The notes beneath the pieces were generated by a model. It had not been told where the DNA came from, did not search any database, and saw only the letters and a program-made list of their open reading frames with translations. Below are positions 1 to 6,628 of a DNA stretch of 13,376 nucleotides, in pieces. This DNA is from Bacillota bacterium (GTDB lineage Bacteria > Bacillota > Clostridia > Lachnospirales > Lachnospiraceae): NCBI GenBank assembly GCA_023437885.1, contig JAEZFH010000124.1:1-13376 (forward strand), written 5' to 3'. Both the position numbers and the translations under genes were made by a program. Each line of letters starts with the position of its first letter. The first letter of the stretch is position 1.

Positions 1-14
1 CACACACAGGACGT

Positions 15-92
15 AAGACACATGACTGGATTTGTATGCCACACCCGTACAAGTATGTTCGTCTGTGACATACAAATCCAATCACATGTCTT
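15..92 (-). repeat. Long inverted repeat, 29-bp stem with 20-nt loop
   Basis: Arms 15-43 and 64-92 pair base for base around a 20-nt loop (44-63). On the plus strand 25 of 29 positions are Watson-Crick and four (21/86, 22/85, 26/81, 39/68) are A/C mismatches. Read on the minus strand, all four become G-U wobbles, so a minus-strand RNA could form an unbroken 29-bp helix. No T-run follows on either side, so it is not a standard intrinsic terminator. It could be a structured RNA, the end of a gene lying left of the window, or a small inverted-repeat element. The minus-strand assignment is inferred from the wobble pattern. Confidence 0.6.
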
Positions 93-108
93 CCATACAG
101 TGCATTTC

Positions 109-125
109 GAGGGTATCATGCCCTC
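109..125. other. Short perfect hairpin
   Basis: GAGGGTA (109-115) pairs with TGCCCTC (119-125) around a TCA loop; one of the seven pairs is a G-T wobble. No T-run follows in either direction, so a terminator role is not well supported. It lies between the long inverted repeat and the promoter at 181-209 and may simply separate transcription units. Confidence 0.35.
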
Positions 126-180
126 CACCCGGCTCCTGGCTGAACTGTTACTCGTATTCTAATGAATTATAGACCAAAAC

Positions 181-209
181 TTGACATTCGATTAGATAGA
201 GATTATCAT
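181..209 (+). promoter_or_regulatory. Sigma-A-type promoter for the transglutaminase-like pair
   Basis: A perfect -35 box TTGACA (181-186) is followed by a 17-nt spacer and a -10 box TATCAT (204-209), one mismatch from TATAAT. Transcription would begin near 216 and leave a leader of about 60 nt before the start codon at 279. This is the best promoter match I found in the window, and it probably drives both paralogues. Confidence 0.75.
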
Positions 210-278
210 ATACGTGTATGCCGTTTGGGTACATTGTTATAAGAATGTCTGAAAGTGGATGTCGGGCAGGAGGAGAGC

Positions 279-1919
279 ATGGGAAGGCGCAGAAGACGCA
301 GAGGCCGCACAAAACAAATTATTTTTCTTATTCTCAGTATTGAGGTGCTGGTGATTATCGGCGGACTTGCTTATTTCCAACTGCGGCCGGAGGTGGTGAA
401 GGTGCTTACTGTAGAGGCCGGCGACCAGGAAATTACGGCTGAACGGTTTTTGAAGTACCAATACCAGGAAGGCAGATTTATAACCGATATAGAGAGCATA
501 AATACCAGTATTCCCGGAAGCTACGAGGTACAGATCATGGTAGGCAGCAGGGTCCATACCTCCTTGCTGGAGGTGGTTGACACTATATCACCGGCGGTCA
601 CGGTTGCGGATCAGCTAGCCCTGTGCGGAGAGGTCCCGGATGCGAAAGTCTTTGTGACAGAGGTCTCGGATGCGACACAGGTAAGCATGTTCTTTGAGGA
701 GGAGCCGGACACTTCGGTACCCGGAGAGCAGGAAGTGACAATCATATGTGAAGACAGCGGAGGCAACAGAACCGTTAAAAAAGCACAACTTACCGTGCTG
801 GATGTCCGAAGTACGGTTACCATGGAAGCTGGTTCGCCGATGAACATCACTCCGGCGGATTTTTTAAATAACAGCAATTATGATGTAACCTTTCTTACTG
901 ATCTTAGGACGTTGGATACCAGTAAACCGGTAACACATCCGATTGAGCTGTTGGTAAACGGAAAGTTAGTTACCGGCAATATTGAAGTGGTGGATACTAC
1001 TCCTCCGAAGGTAACAGCCAGAAAGCAGCAGGTCTGGAGGGGGCAGGAAGCAGAGGCCATAATCTTTCTTGACAGTATAGAGGATGCTTCGGAGGTTACA
1101 GCCTCCTATAAGACAGCACCGGATTTTAACAGCCTGGGGGATCAGGAGATTACATTGCTGGTGAAGGATTCCTCAGGGAATACGACGGAGCTGCCGGCAA
1201 TGATGACGGTTGCAGAAGACACCGAGCCGCCGGTAATCCTGGGGGCTGCGGATAAAATAATATATCTGGGGGATTCCGTATCCTATATAAAGGGAGTCTC
1301 CGTATCGGATAACAAGGATAAGGACCTTCCCTTTGAGGTGGATGCCAGTAAGGTAAACCTGAAGAAGGAAGGCACCTATACGGTTACTTACGCGGCTGAG
1401 GATACCTCCGGTAACAAGGCTGTTAAGAAAATTACGATCAGGGTTAAAAAAATCGTTATATCCCAGGATACGGTAAACGAATTGTGCGATGAGGTGCTTG
1501 GAAAGATCAGTAAAAGCTCAATGACCAAACGAGAAGTTGCCTATGAAATATATAAATGGATTAAGCAGCATGTGAACTATAGCGGAGATTCAGATAAAAC
1601 AGACTGGCTGGCAGAAGCCTACCGCGGGATGACGGTCGGCAGCGGCGACTGCTTTACTTACTTTGCGGTTGCTCAGGCGTTATTAACAAGAGCTGGAATT
1701 GATAATATGGAAGTAACCCGTGTGGGGGGCAGAACAAGACATTATTGGAATCTGATCAACTGCGGAGATGGCTGGTATCATTTTGACTCATGTCCGAATC
1801 GGGATCATCTGGAATCCTTTATGCTTACGGATAAGCAGACAGAGGAATATACCAAAAAGCGCGGAAATAATTACTATGTCTTTGATAAGTCCCTGTATCC
1901 GGCGACGCCGGAGGAATAA
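279..1919 (+). CDS. Membrane-anchored Ig-like/transglutaminase-like protein, copy 1
   Basis: Predicted 546-aa extracytoplasmic protein. The N-terminus has six consecutive Arg residues, then one hydrophobic segment (about 14-34), giving an uncleaved anchor with the rest outside. Five Ig-like beta-sandwich modules follow (about 40-105, 106-175, 176-243, 244-318, 319-391), joined by VVDT-type and DTxPP linkers. Modules 1 and 3 resemble each other, as do 2 and 4, implying an internally duplicated two-module unit. Residues about 396-510 form a transglutaminase-like domain with Cys458 (GSGDCFTYF), His488 (TRHYWN) and Asp503 (WYHFDSCP), so catalysis looks intact; such domains are cysteine peptidases or acyl/peptide transferases. 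I chose ATG 279 over GTG 255 because AGGAGG (268-273) sits 5 nt upstream and the length then equals copy 2. Ends in TAA. The substrate is unknown. Confidence 0.88.
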   Translation: MGRRRRRRGRTKQIIFLILSIEVLVIIGGLAYFQLRPEVVKVLTVEAGDQEITAERFLKYQYQEGRFITDIESINTSIPGSYEVQIMVGSRVHTSLLEVVDTISPAVTVADQLALCGEVPDAKVFVTEVSDATQVSMFFEEEPDTSVPGEQEVTIICEDSGGNRTVKKAQLTVLDVRSTVTMEAGSPMNITPADFLNNSNYDVTFLTDLRTLDTSKPVTHPIELLVNGKLVTGNIEVVDTTPPKVTARKQQVWRGQEAEAIIFLDSIEDASEVTASYKTAPDFNSLGDQEITLLVKDSSGNTTELPAMMTVAEDTEPPVILGAADKIIYLGDSVSYIKGVSVSDNKDKDLPFEVDASKVNLKKEGTYTVTYAAEDTSGNKAVKKITIRVKKIVISQDTVNELCDEVLGKISKSSMTKREVAYEIYKWIKQHVNYSGDSDKTDWLAEAYRGMTVGSGDCFTYFAVAQALLTRAGIDNMEVTRVGGRTRHYWNLINCGDGWYHFDSCPNRDHLESFMLTDKQTEEYTKKRGNNYYVFDKSLYPATPEE

Positions 1920-2042
1920 TCAGCGGCACGGAGATTATATATAGATTATTTTAGAAAAATATGCAGAGATTAACAGAGTGGGTATCTCTTGTTGTAGATA
2001 TGGAACTATTTCATCCTATCGATATTCACGGAAGGGAATTAC

Positions 2043-3683
2043 ATGAGAGAACAGGGCGGGCAAGGTCGCCGCATAAAGAAGATTATTATTCCCATATTCA
2101 GTGCCGGGATGCTGATGCTACTGATTGGAGTAACTTGCTTCTGGAATCGGTCCGCGGTTGTGGATGCAGTAACCCTGGAAGCCGGTGACAAGGGAATCAG
2201 CGTTGAGGATTTTCTAAAGGAAAAGGACCGGGAAGGCAGCTTTGTAACAGATATCGGAAGCTTAGATACCAATGTTTTGGGAAGCCATGAGATTAAAATT
2301 ATGGTCGGCTCCAAAATTCATACCTCCCTGCTGGAGGTGGTTGACACCAAGGCACCAATCTTTACCGCAACAGACCAACTGGCGCTGCGGGGAGAAGAGG
2401 TCGATCCGAATATTTTTGTAACGGAGGTATCCGATGCAACCGAGGTAAATATTTTCTTTGAAAAGCCGGTGGATACCTCAGCGCCGGGAGAGCAGGAAGT
2501 ATCCATTATCTGCGAGGACGGCGGCAAGAACAGGACTGCCCGGAAGGCAAAGCTTACGGTATTGGATATCCGGAATAAGGTAACCATGGAAGCCGGCTCA
2601 GAGATGAAGATTGCCCCGGAGGATTTTGTGAAGGACAGCGGCTATAAGATATCCTTTGTTACGGACCTTTGGACCCTGGATACGAGTAAGCCGGCGGTGT
2701 ATCCGGTTGAGCTTGAGGTAAACAAAAAATTGGTAACAGCAAAAATTGAAGTGGTAGATACGACTCCTCCCAGAGCCGCAATTAAGAAGCAGCAGGTATG
2801 GAAGGGAGAAAAAATAGATGCGAAGGCTTTCCTTGACCGAGTAGAGGATGTATCCGAGGTTTCTGCAGCTTATAAGACGGCACCGGATTTCAATAAGCCG
2901 GGAAAACAGGATATCATGCTGGTACTGACGGACAGCTCGGGGAATGTAACAGAGCTTCCGGCCGCTGTGACTGTGCAGGAGGACACCGAACCGCCGGTTA
3001 TTCTGGGGGCGGCGGATAAGCTGGTATATATCGGCGATTCCGTATCCTATCGCAAGGGAATCACCGTATCGGATAACAAGGATAAGGATCTTTCCTTTGA
3101 GGTGGATAACAGTAAGGTGAATCTGAAAAGAGAAGGAACCTATGAGGTCACTTATTCGGCAGCGGATACCTCCGGTAATAGGGCTACCAAAAAGATTGAA
3201 GTAAAAGTAGAAAAATTCGTCGTATCCGAGGATATGCTGAATGAATTGTGCGATAAGGTTTTGGACAAGGTTACAAAAAGCTCTATGACAAAGCGGGAAG
3301 CTGCCTATGCGATCTATAAGTGGATTAAGCAGAAAATAGACTACAGCGGCGATTCCGATAAATCGGACTGGATGGCGGAGGCATACCGTGGAATGACAAA
3401 CGGAAGCGGTGACTGCTTCACGTATTTCGCAGTTGCCAAGGCCCTGCTGACAAGGACCGGTATTGATAATATGGAGGTTAACCGGGTGGGAGGCAAGACC
3501 AGGCATTACTGGAACCTCATCAACTGCGGAGAGGGCTGGTACCATTTTGATTCCTGTCCGACCCGGGACAAGCACGAGGGCTTTATGATGACGGATAAGC
3601 AGGTAGAGGATTATACCGTAATGCGCGGGAATAATTACTATACCTTTGATCATTCCCTGTATCCTGCAACACCGGAGGAATAG
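2043..3683 (+). CDS. Membrane-anchored Ig-like/transglutaminase-like protein, copy 2
   Basis: Tandem paralogue of the preceding gene, 123 bp downstream, also 546 aa and aligning without visible gaps. It has a basic N-terminus, one membrane segment (about 14-34), the same five Ig-like modules and a C-terminal transglutaminase-like domain with Cys458 (GSGDCFTYF), the matching His (TRHYWN) and Asp (YHFDSCP). The C-terminal third is most alike. The N-terminus differs most: the Arg run of copy 1 is absent and a GGQGRR stretch replaces it. Both proteins end in SLYPATPEE. GGAAGGGA lies a few bases before ATG 2043. No strong separate promoter was found in the gap, so co-transcription is likely. Both catalytic triads are kept, which argues against decay of either copy. 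Substrate unknown. Confidence 0.88.
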   Translation: MREQGGQGRRIKKIIIPIFSAGMLMLLIGVTCFWNRSAVVDAVTLEAGDKGISVEDFLKEKDREGSFVTDIGSLDTNVLGSHEIKIMVGSKIHTSLLEVVDTKAPIFTATDQLALRGEEVDPNIFVTEVSDATEVNIFFEKPVDTSAPGEQEVSIICEDGGKNRTARKAKLTVLDIRNKVTMEAGSEMKIAPEDFVKDSGYKISFVTDLWTLDTSKPAVYPVELEVNKKLVTAKIEVVDTTPPRAAIKKQQVWKGEKIDAKAFLDRVEDVSEVSAAYKTAPDFNKPGKQDIMLVLTDSSGNVTELPAAVTVQEDTEPPVILGAADKLVYIGDSVSYRKGITVSDNKDKDLSFEVDNSKVNLKREGTYEVTYSAADTSGNRATKKIEVKVEKFVVSEDMLNELCDKVLDKVTKSSMTKREAAYAIYKWIKQKIDYSGDSDKSDWMAEAYRGMTNGSGDCFTYFAVAKALLTRTGIDNMEVNRVGGKTRHYWNLINCGEGWYHFDSCPTRDKHEGFMMTDKQVEDYTVMRGNNYYTFDHSLYPATPEE

Positions 3684-3740
3684 CCCGGTGATATGCGTTT
3701 GGGTCATGTATCCGATTACGTTCCAAAGGATAGGGAGCGG

Positions 3741-4577
3741 ATGGGGACAGCTATAAAAAAGCGGCTCTTTCATGGCATTTGGTTCCTGACCGGACCGAAG
3801 GGTATATCAGGTCTGCAGCCATCAGGAAGGAGCAGTAGAGTTGAGAGGTGTGTTATTACGAAGGTTTTAGGTGTCATAGGCGGGCTGGGGCCCATTGCGA
3901 CAGCGTATTTTTATCAGTTGGTAATACAGATGACCGAGGCGGAGGTTGATCAGGAGCATATTGAGATGCTGATTTACAGCAAGCCTTCCATCCCGGACAG
4001 AACAGAATATATTCTTGGAAAAAGTGAAGCGAATCCGGTCTATCCGATGATTGAGACCGGACGGAAGCTGGTGGGAATGGGAGCGGAGCATATTGTGATT
4101 CCCTGCATAACCGCACATTATTTTCATGAGATTTTATCAGAGGGAATTGAGGTGCCGATCCTCCATGCCATCAGGGAGACAGCAAATTATCTGCGGGAGC
4201 AGGGCATCCGCTGTGCCGGTATCATGGCAACGGAAGGAACGGTTCACAGCGGCCTGTTTCAGGAAGGATTATCGGAATGCGGGATCTCATATGTGATTCC
4301 TGACGTGGAGAATCAATCAGCCGTTACGGATTTGATCTATAAGAATGTGAAAGCAAACAAACCGGTGGAATTTGAGAAATTTCACAGGGTATCCCAATGT
4401 CTCCGACAGGATGGGGCCCAGGTGATTATTCTGGGCTGCACCGAGCTTTCCCTGATTAAAAGGGATTATGCCATCGGTCCGGGCTATATTGATGCGATGG
4501 AGGTTATGGCGATGCGCAGTATTATTCTGAGCGGAGCCAGGCTGAAGGAGGAGTACCGTACTCTTATTACGGTTTAG
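3741..4577 (+). CDS. Aspartate/glutamate racemase family protein (start uncertain)
   Basis: Member of the PLP-independent two-cysteine Asp/Glu racemase family, which interconverts L- and D-acidic amino acids in the cytoplasm. It has the N-terminal VLGVIGGLGPIAT segment, a first catalytic Cys in IPCITAH (codon 4104-4106) and a second in ILGCTEL (codon 4437-4439). Relatives usually read PCNTAH; here the Asn is Ile, which could affect activity. The start is unclear. ATG 3741 follows AGGGAG but adds about 38 unconserved residues; ATG 3693 has no binding site. Family homology begins near 3855 (an ATT codon), and starting there gives 240 aa with cysteines at 84 and 195, close to the usual spacing. 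The best Shine-Dalgarno (3824-3832) precedes an out-of-frame TTG. It lies upstream of the Dlt-like genes, so it may supply a D-amino acid; this is inference. Confidence 0.75.
   Translation: MGTAIKKRLFHGIWFLTGPKGISGLQPSGRSSRVERCVITKVLGVIGGLGPIATAYFYQLVIQMTEAEVDQEHIEMLIYSKPSIPDRTEYILGKSEANPVYPMIETGRKLVGMGAEHIVIPCITAHYFHEILSEGIEVPILHAIRETANYLREQGIRCAGIMATEGTVHSGLFQEGLSECGISYVIPDVENQSAVTDLIYKNVKANKPVEFEKFHRVSQCLRQDGAQVIILGCTELSLIKRDYAIGPGYIDAMEVMAMRSIILSGARLKEEYRTLITV
3824..3870 (+). promoter_or_regulatory. Strong RBS before an out-of-frame TTG at the racemase start
   Basis: AGGAAGGAG (3824-3832) with 8-nt spacing precedes TTG 3841, an ideal initiation arrangement. That frame reads only nine codons, to TAG 3868-3870, and is one base out of register with the racemase. 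Either a single-base indel has detached the native start from the gene, or initiation uses the in-frame ATT at 3855 or an upstream ATG, or this is a short coupled leader peptide. Confidence 0.45.
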
Positions 4578-4731
4578 CTAATCAAGATAGAAAGCAGAGC
4601 TATGCACTGCACAAATTCGCAAGTCTGTGCCAGCGTGTATCGGCTTAAGAATAAGAAACTGCATCAGTGGTTAATGAATCATTGATACATTCTTATATTA
4701 TACATTAAACAATGGAAGGGCTTTGAAAAGC

Positions 4732-5331
4732 ATGCATACTTTAATAAAGTATAGAAACGTAATGGAATATCTGGAGCAGATCGTGGAGAAAGCTCCGGAC
4801 AAGATAGCTTATGCCAATGAGGATATGGGGTATACCTTTAAAGAGGTGTATGCCAATTCCCGGTCCATCGGAACCTTTTTAAGCAGGAAGGGCCTGTCGA
4901 AGGAGCCGGTTGTGGTATTCATGGGCAAGCATCCCAGAGAAATTGTTACTTTTTACGGAGTGATCTATTCCGGTAATTATTATGTTCCGATTGACGAGGA
5001 GATGCCCAGGCACAGGATTGAGTTAATCTTTGAAAACCTGGCTCCCCGGGCGGTAATCTGTGACGCGGATACCTGCAAGCTGCTGGAGAACCTGCCCTTT
5101 GAGGGAGAGGTCTATCTCTATGATGATATGGTATTACAACATGCCGATACGAAGCTGCTGGGTGACATCCGGGACCGGCAGTTGGATACGGACCCGATCT
5201 ATATCGTATTTACCTCCGGTTCGACCGGAGTTCCCAAAGGGGTGGTGGCCTGCCACCGTTCTGTAATTGATTACGTTGATACTTTATCCGATATTCTTAA
5301 GGTTGACTCGGATACGGTATTCGGTATTTAG
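4732..5331 (+). CDS. DltA-like adenylating enzyme, N-terminal part, cut by amber codon
   Basis: First 199 residues of an adenylate-forming enzyme related to D-alanine:carrier-protein ligase (DltA), which activates an amino acid with ATP and loads it on a phosphopantetheine carrier. The nucleotide-binding loop TSGSTGVPKGV is at 161-171. The frame stops at TAG 5329-5331 (codon 200) and continues unchanged in the same frame to 6258, completing all remaining motifs. Read through, the protein would be about 508 residues, the normal family length. ATG 4732 is preferred over TTG 4723 because GGAAGGG (4714-4720) lies 11 nt before it but only 2 nt before the TTG. This half alone lacks the substrate pocket and the C-terminal lid and should be inactive. 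The gene may be a fresh pseudogene, a sequencing error, or expressed by readthrough. Confidence 0.8.
   Translation: MHTLIKYRNVMEYLEQIVEKAPDKIAYANEDMGYTFKEVYANSRSIGTFLSRKGLSKEPVVVFMGKHPREIVTFYGVIYSGNYYVPIDEEMPRHRIELIFENLAPRAVICDADTCKLLENLPFEGEVYLYDDMVLQHADTKLLGDIRDRQLDTDPIYIVFTSGSTGVPKGVVACHRSVIDYVDTLSDILKVDSDTVFGI
5329..5331 (+). other. In-frame amber (TAG) interrupting the dltA-like gene
   Basis: Codon 200 of the reading frame that starts at 4732. The surrounding text is DTVFGI, stop, VPLYVDACLKELYPTL. DltA relatives typically read FGNQAPFY here, so the stop falls on the Gln, consistent with one C-to-T change (CAG to TAG). No indel accompanies it. TAG is also a genuine stop for the second transglutaminase-like gene, the racemase and the dltD-like gene, so recoding of TAG across the genome is unlikely. 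Confidence 0.85.
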
Positions 5332-5343
5332 GTACCGCTTTAT

Positions 5344-6258
5344 GTGGATGCCTGTCTGAAGGAGCTGTATCCGACCCTGAAGTACGGAGCAACAGCATAC
5401 ATTATTCCGAAGAATCTATTCTTATTCCCGTTACAGCTGGTGGAATTTCTGAATGAACATAAGATTAATACCGTTTGCTGGGTGGTCTCCGCACTGACGA
5501 TGATTTCTGCCTTCGGCGCTTTGGAGAGGGAGGTACCCAGGTATTTTCGGACCGTTGCTTTCGGCAGCGAGGTATTTCCGATCAAGCAATATAATCTGTG
5601 GAAGAAGCATCTGCCGGATGCGCGCTTCATTAACCTGTACGGACCGACGGAAGCCACCGGAATGTCCTGTTACTACGAAGTGGACCGGGATTTTGCACCG
5701 GATGAGACGATTCCCATCGGACGTCCTTTTAAGAATAAGGAAATTCTGCTGTTGGATGAAAATAACCGGGTTCCGAAGCAGGGGGATGAGGGAGAAATCT
5801 GTATCCGGGGAACCGGGCTTACTTTGGGGTATTTCAATAACTTTGAAAAAACCAATGAGGTATTTGTACAGAATCCGTTGAACAAGAGCTATCCGGAGCT
5901 GATTTACCGTACCGGTGATATCGGAAGATATAATGACCGGGGTGAGCTGATGTTTGTCTCACGTAAGGATAATCAGATTAAGCATATGGGGCACCGCATC
6001 GAGCTTGGCGAGATTGAAAGTGCGGTGAACCAGATGGAGGAGATTAAGAGTGCCTGCGCTATCTTTGACCAGGGAAAGAAAAAGATCGTACTGTATTATG
6101 TGGGGGATCTGACGAGTGCCCAGATTGCACTCTATTTAAAGGAAAAACTTCCCAGGTATATGATCCCCAATATCATCGAGAAGCTGGAGGAGATGCCCCT
6201 GACCTCCAACGGTAAGATTAACCGGGTTTTATTAAAAGAAAAATATAATAATAAATAA
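5344..6258 (+). CDS. DltA-like adenylating enzyme, C-terminal part
   Basis: Continues the same frame after the amber codon; listed from GTG 5344, the first possible restart, with only a weak AGGT before it. It contains core motifs NLYGPTEAT (GPTE from residue 304 of the full frame), YRTGDIG (TGD at 394-396), the hinge and RKDNQIKHMGHRIELGEIE region, and the C-terminal lysine in NGKIN (Lys495). In characterised DltA the pocket reads FCGEV, and that Cys is tied to D-Ala selection; here the match is FGSEV with Gly278, so the substrate may not be D-Ala. Nothing else looks degraded, which suggests the stop is recent or tolerated. The dltC-like gene follows 43 bp later. Confidence 0.8.
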   Translation: MDACLKELYPTLKYGATAYIIPKNLFLFPLQLVEFLNEHKINTVCWVVSALTMISAFGALEREVPRYFRTVAFGSEVFPIKQYNLWKKHLPDARFINLYGPTEATGMSCYYEVDRDFAPDETIPIGRPFKNKEILLLDENNRVPKQGDEGEICIRGTGLTLGYFNNFEKTNEVFVQNPLNKSYPELIYRTGDIGRYNDRGELMFVSRKDNQIKHMGHRIELGEIESAVNQMEEIKSACAIFDQGKKKIVLYYVGDLTSAQIALYLKEKLPRYMIPNIIEKLEEMPLTSNGKINRVLLKEKYNNK

Positions 6259-6301
6259 TCCGTGTGCACGCATTTCTGTGAAACACGACGAGGAGGACAA
6301 A

Positions 6302-6529
6302 ATGGAAATAATTTTAGAAATTTTAAGCGGACTTCACCCGGAGGTGGATTTTGAAACCTGCGTTACCCTGATTGATGATAAGATTATTGATTCCTTTGAT
6401 ATCGTATCCATCGTATCCGATATCAGTGATGAATTTGATATTACAATTCCGGTAGAAGAAATTATTCCGAGAAATTTTAATTCTGCCAAGGCATTGTATG
6501 CCATGGTAGAACGTCTGATGGAGGATTAA
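6302..6529 (+). CDS. dltC: DltC-like acyl/aminoacyl carrier protein
   Basis: A 75-aa acidic four-helix carrier protein. Ser31 in the DSFDIVSIV motif is the expected attachment point for 4'-phosphopantetheine, on which the DltA-like enzyme would load its amino acid as a thioester. Length and the C-terminal NFNSAKALYAMVERL helix fit the family. ATG 6302 is preferred over GTG 6278 because GAGGAGG lies 5 nt upstream and the extra eight residues would be unusual. It is the second gene of the Dlt-like set. Two hairpins lie between it and the next gene. The symbol reflects position and family; if the substrate is not D-Ala, the name is only by homology. Confidence 0.85.
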   Translation: MEIILEILSGLHPEVDFETCVTLIDDKIIDSFDIVSIVSDISDEFDITIPVEEIIPRNFNSAKALYAMVERLMED

Positions 6530-6531
6530 TC

Positions 6532-6547
6532 CCGCATAGGAATGCGG
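6532..6547 (+). other. Small hairpin after the dltC-like gene
   Basis: CCGCAT (6532-6537) and ATGCGG (6542-6547) form a perfect 6-bp stem with a 4-nt loop just after the carrier gene's stop codon. No T-run follows, so it may protect the 3' end of the upstream message or mark processing rather than stop transcription. Confidence 0.4.
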
Positions 6548-6572
6548 ACAAGTACTGCAAAATAAGCACAAA

Positions 6573-6608
6573 GGTATCCGTTCCCTGTTCTGCCGGGAAT
6601 GGGATACC
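6573..6608 (+). other. Larger hairpin before the dltB-like gene
   Basis: GGTATCC (6573-6579) pairs with GGATACC (6602-6608), and TTCCC (6581-6585) with GGGAA (6595-6599); a small G/TG internal loop separates the two stem parts and the loop is 9 nt. It ends about 10 nt before the GGAG binding site of the MBOAT gene and could affect stability or translation of the downstream message. No U-tract follows. Confidence 0.5.
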
Positions 6609-6628
6609 CGTGCAATACGGAGATCATT

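Noticed and set aside
15..92. Integron attC site
   Set aside because: No core site motifs or integrase-type cassette context, and the stem lacks the extrahelical bases of attC sites.
1961..2188. Small plus-strand frame between the paralogues
   Set aside because: No ribosome binding site, overlaps the start of copy 2 in another frame, and its product has no features.
2598..3773. 391-codon minus-strand open frame
   Set aside because: It lies antisense to the second transglutaminase-like gene and shows no family features; the plus-strand frame carries the catalytic triad.
4673..4683. AATGA-A-TCATT palindrome before the dltA-like gene
   Set aside because: Arms of only 5 bp in AT-rich DNA with no clear promoter beside it; could be chance. 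The rest of the 4578-4731 gap shows no convincing promoter or riboswitch.
5329..5331. TAG reassigned to an amino acid in this organism
   Set aside because: TAG ends the second transglutaminase-like gene, the racemase and the dltD-like gene at the expected family lengths, so it is a normal stop here.
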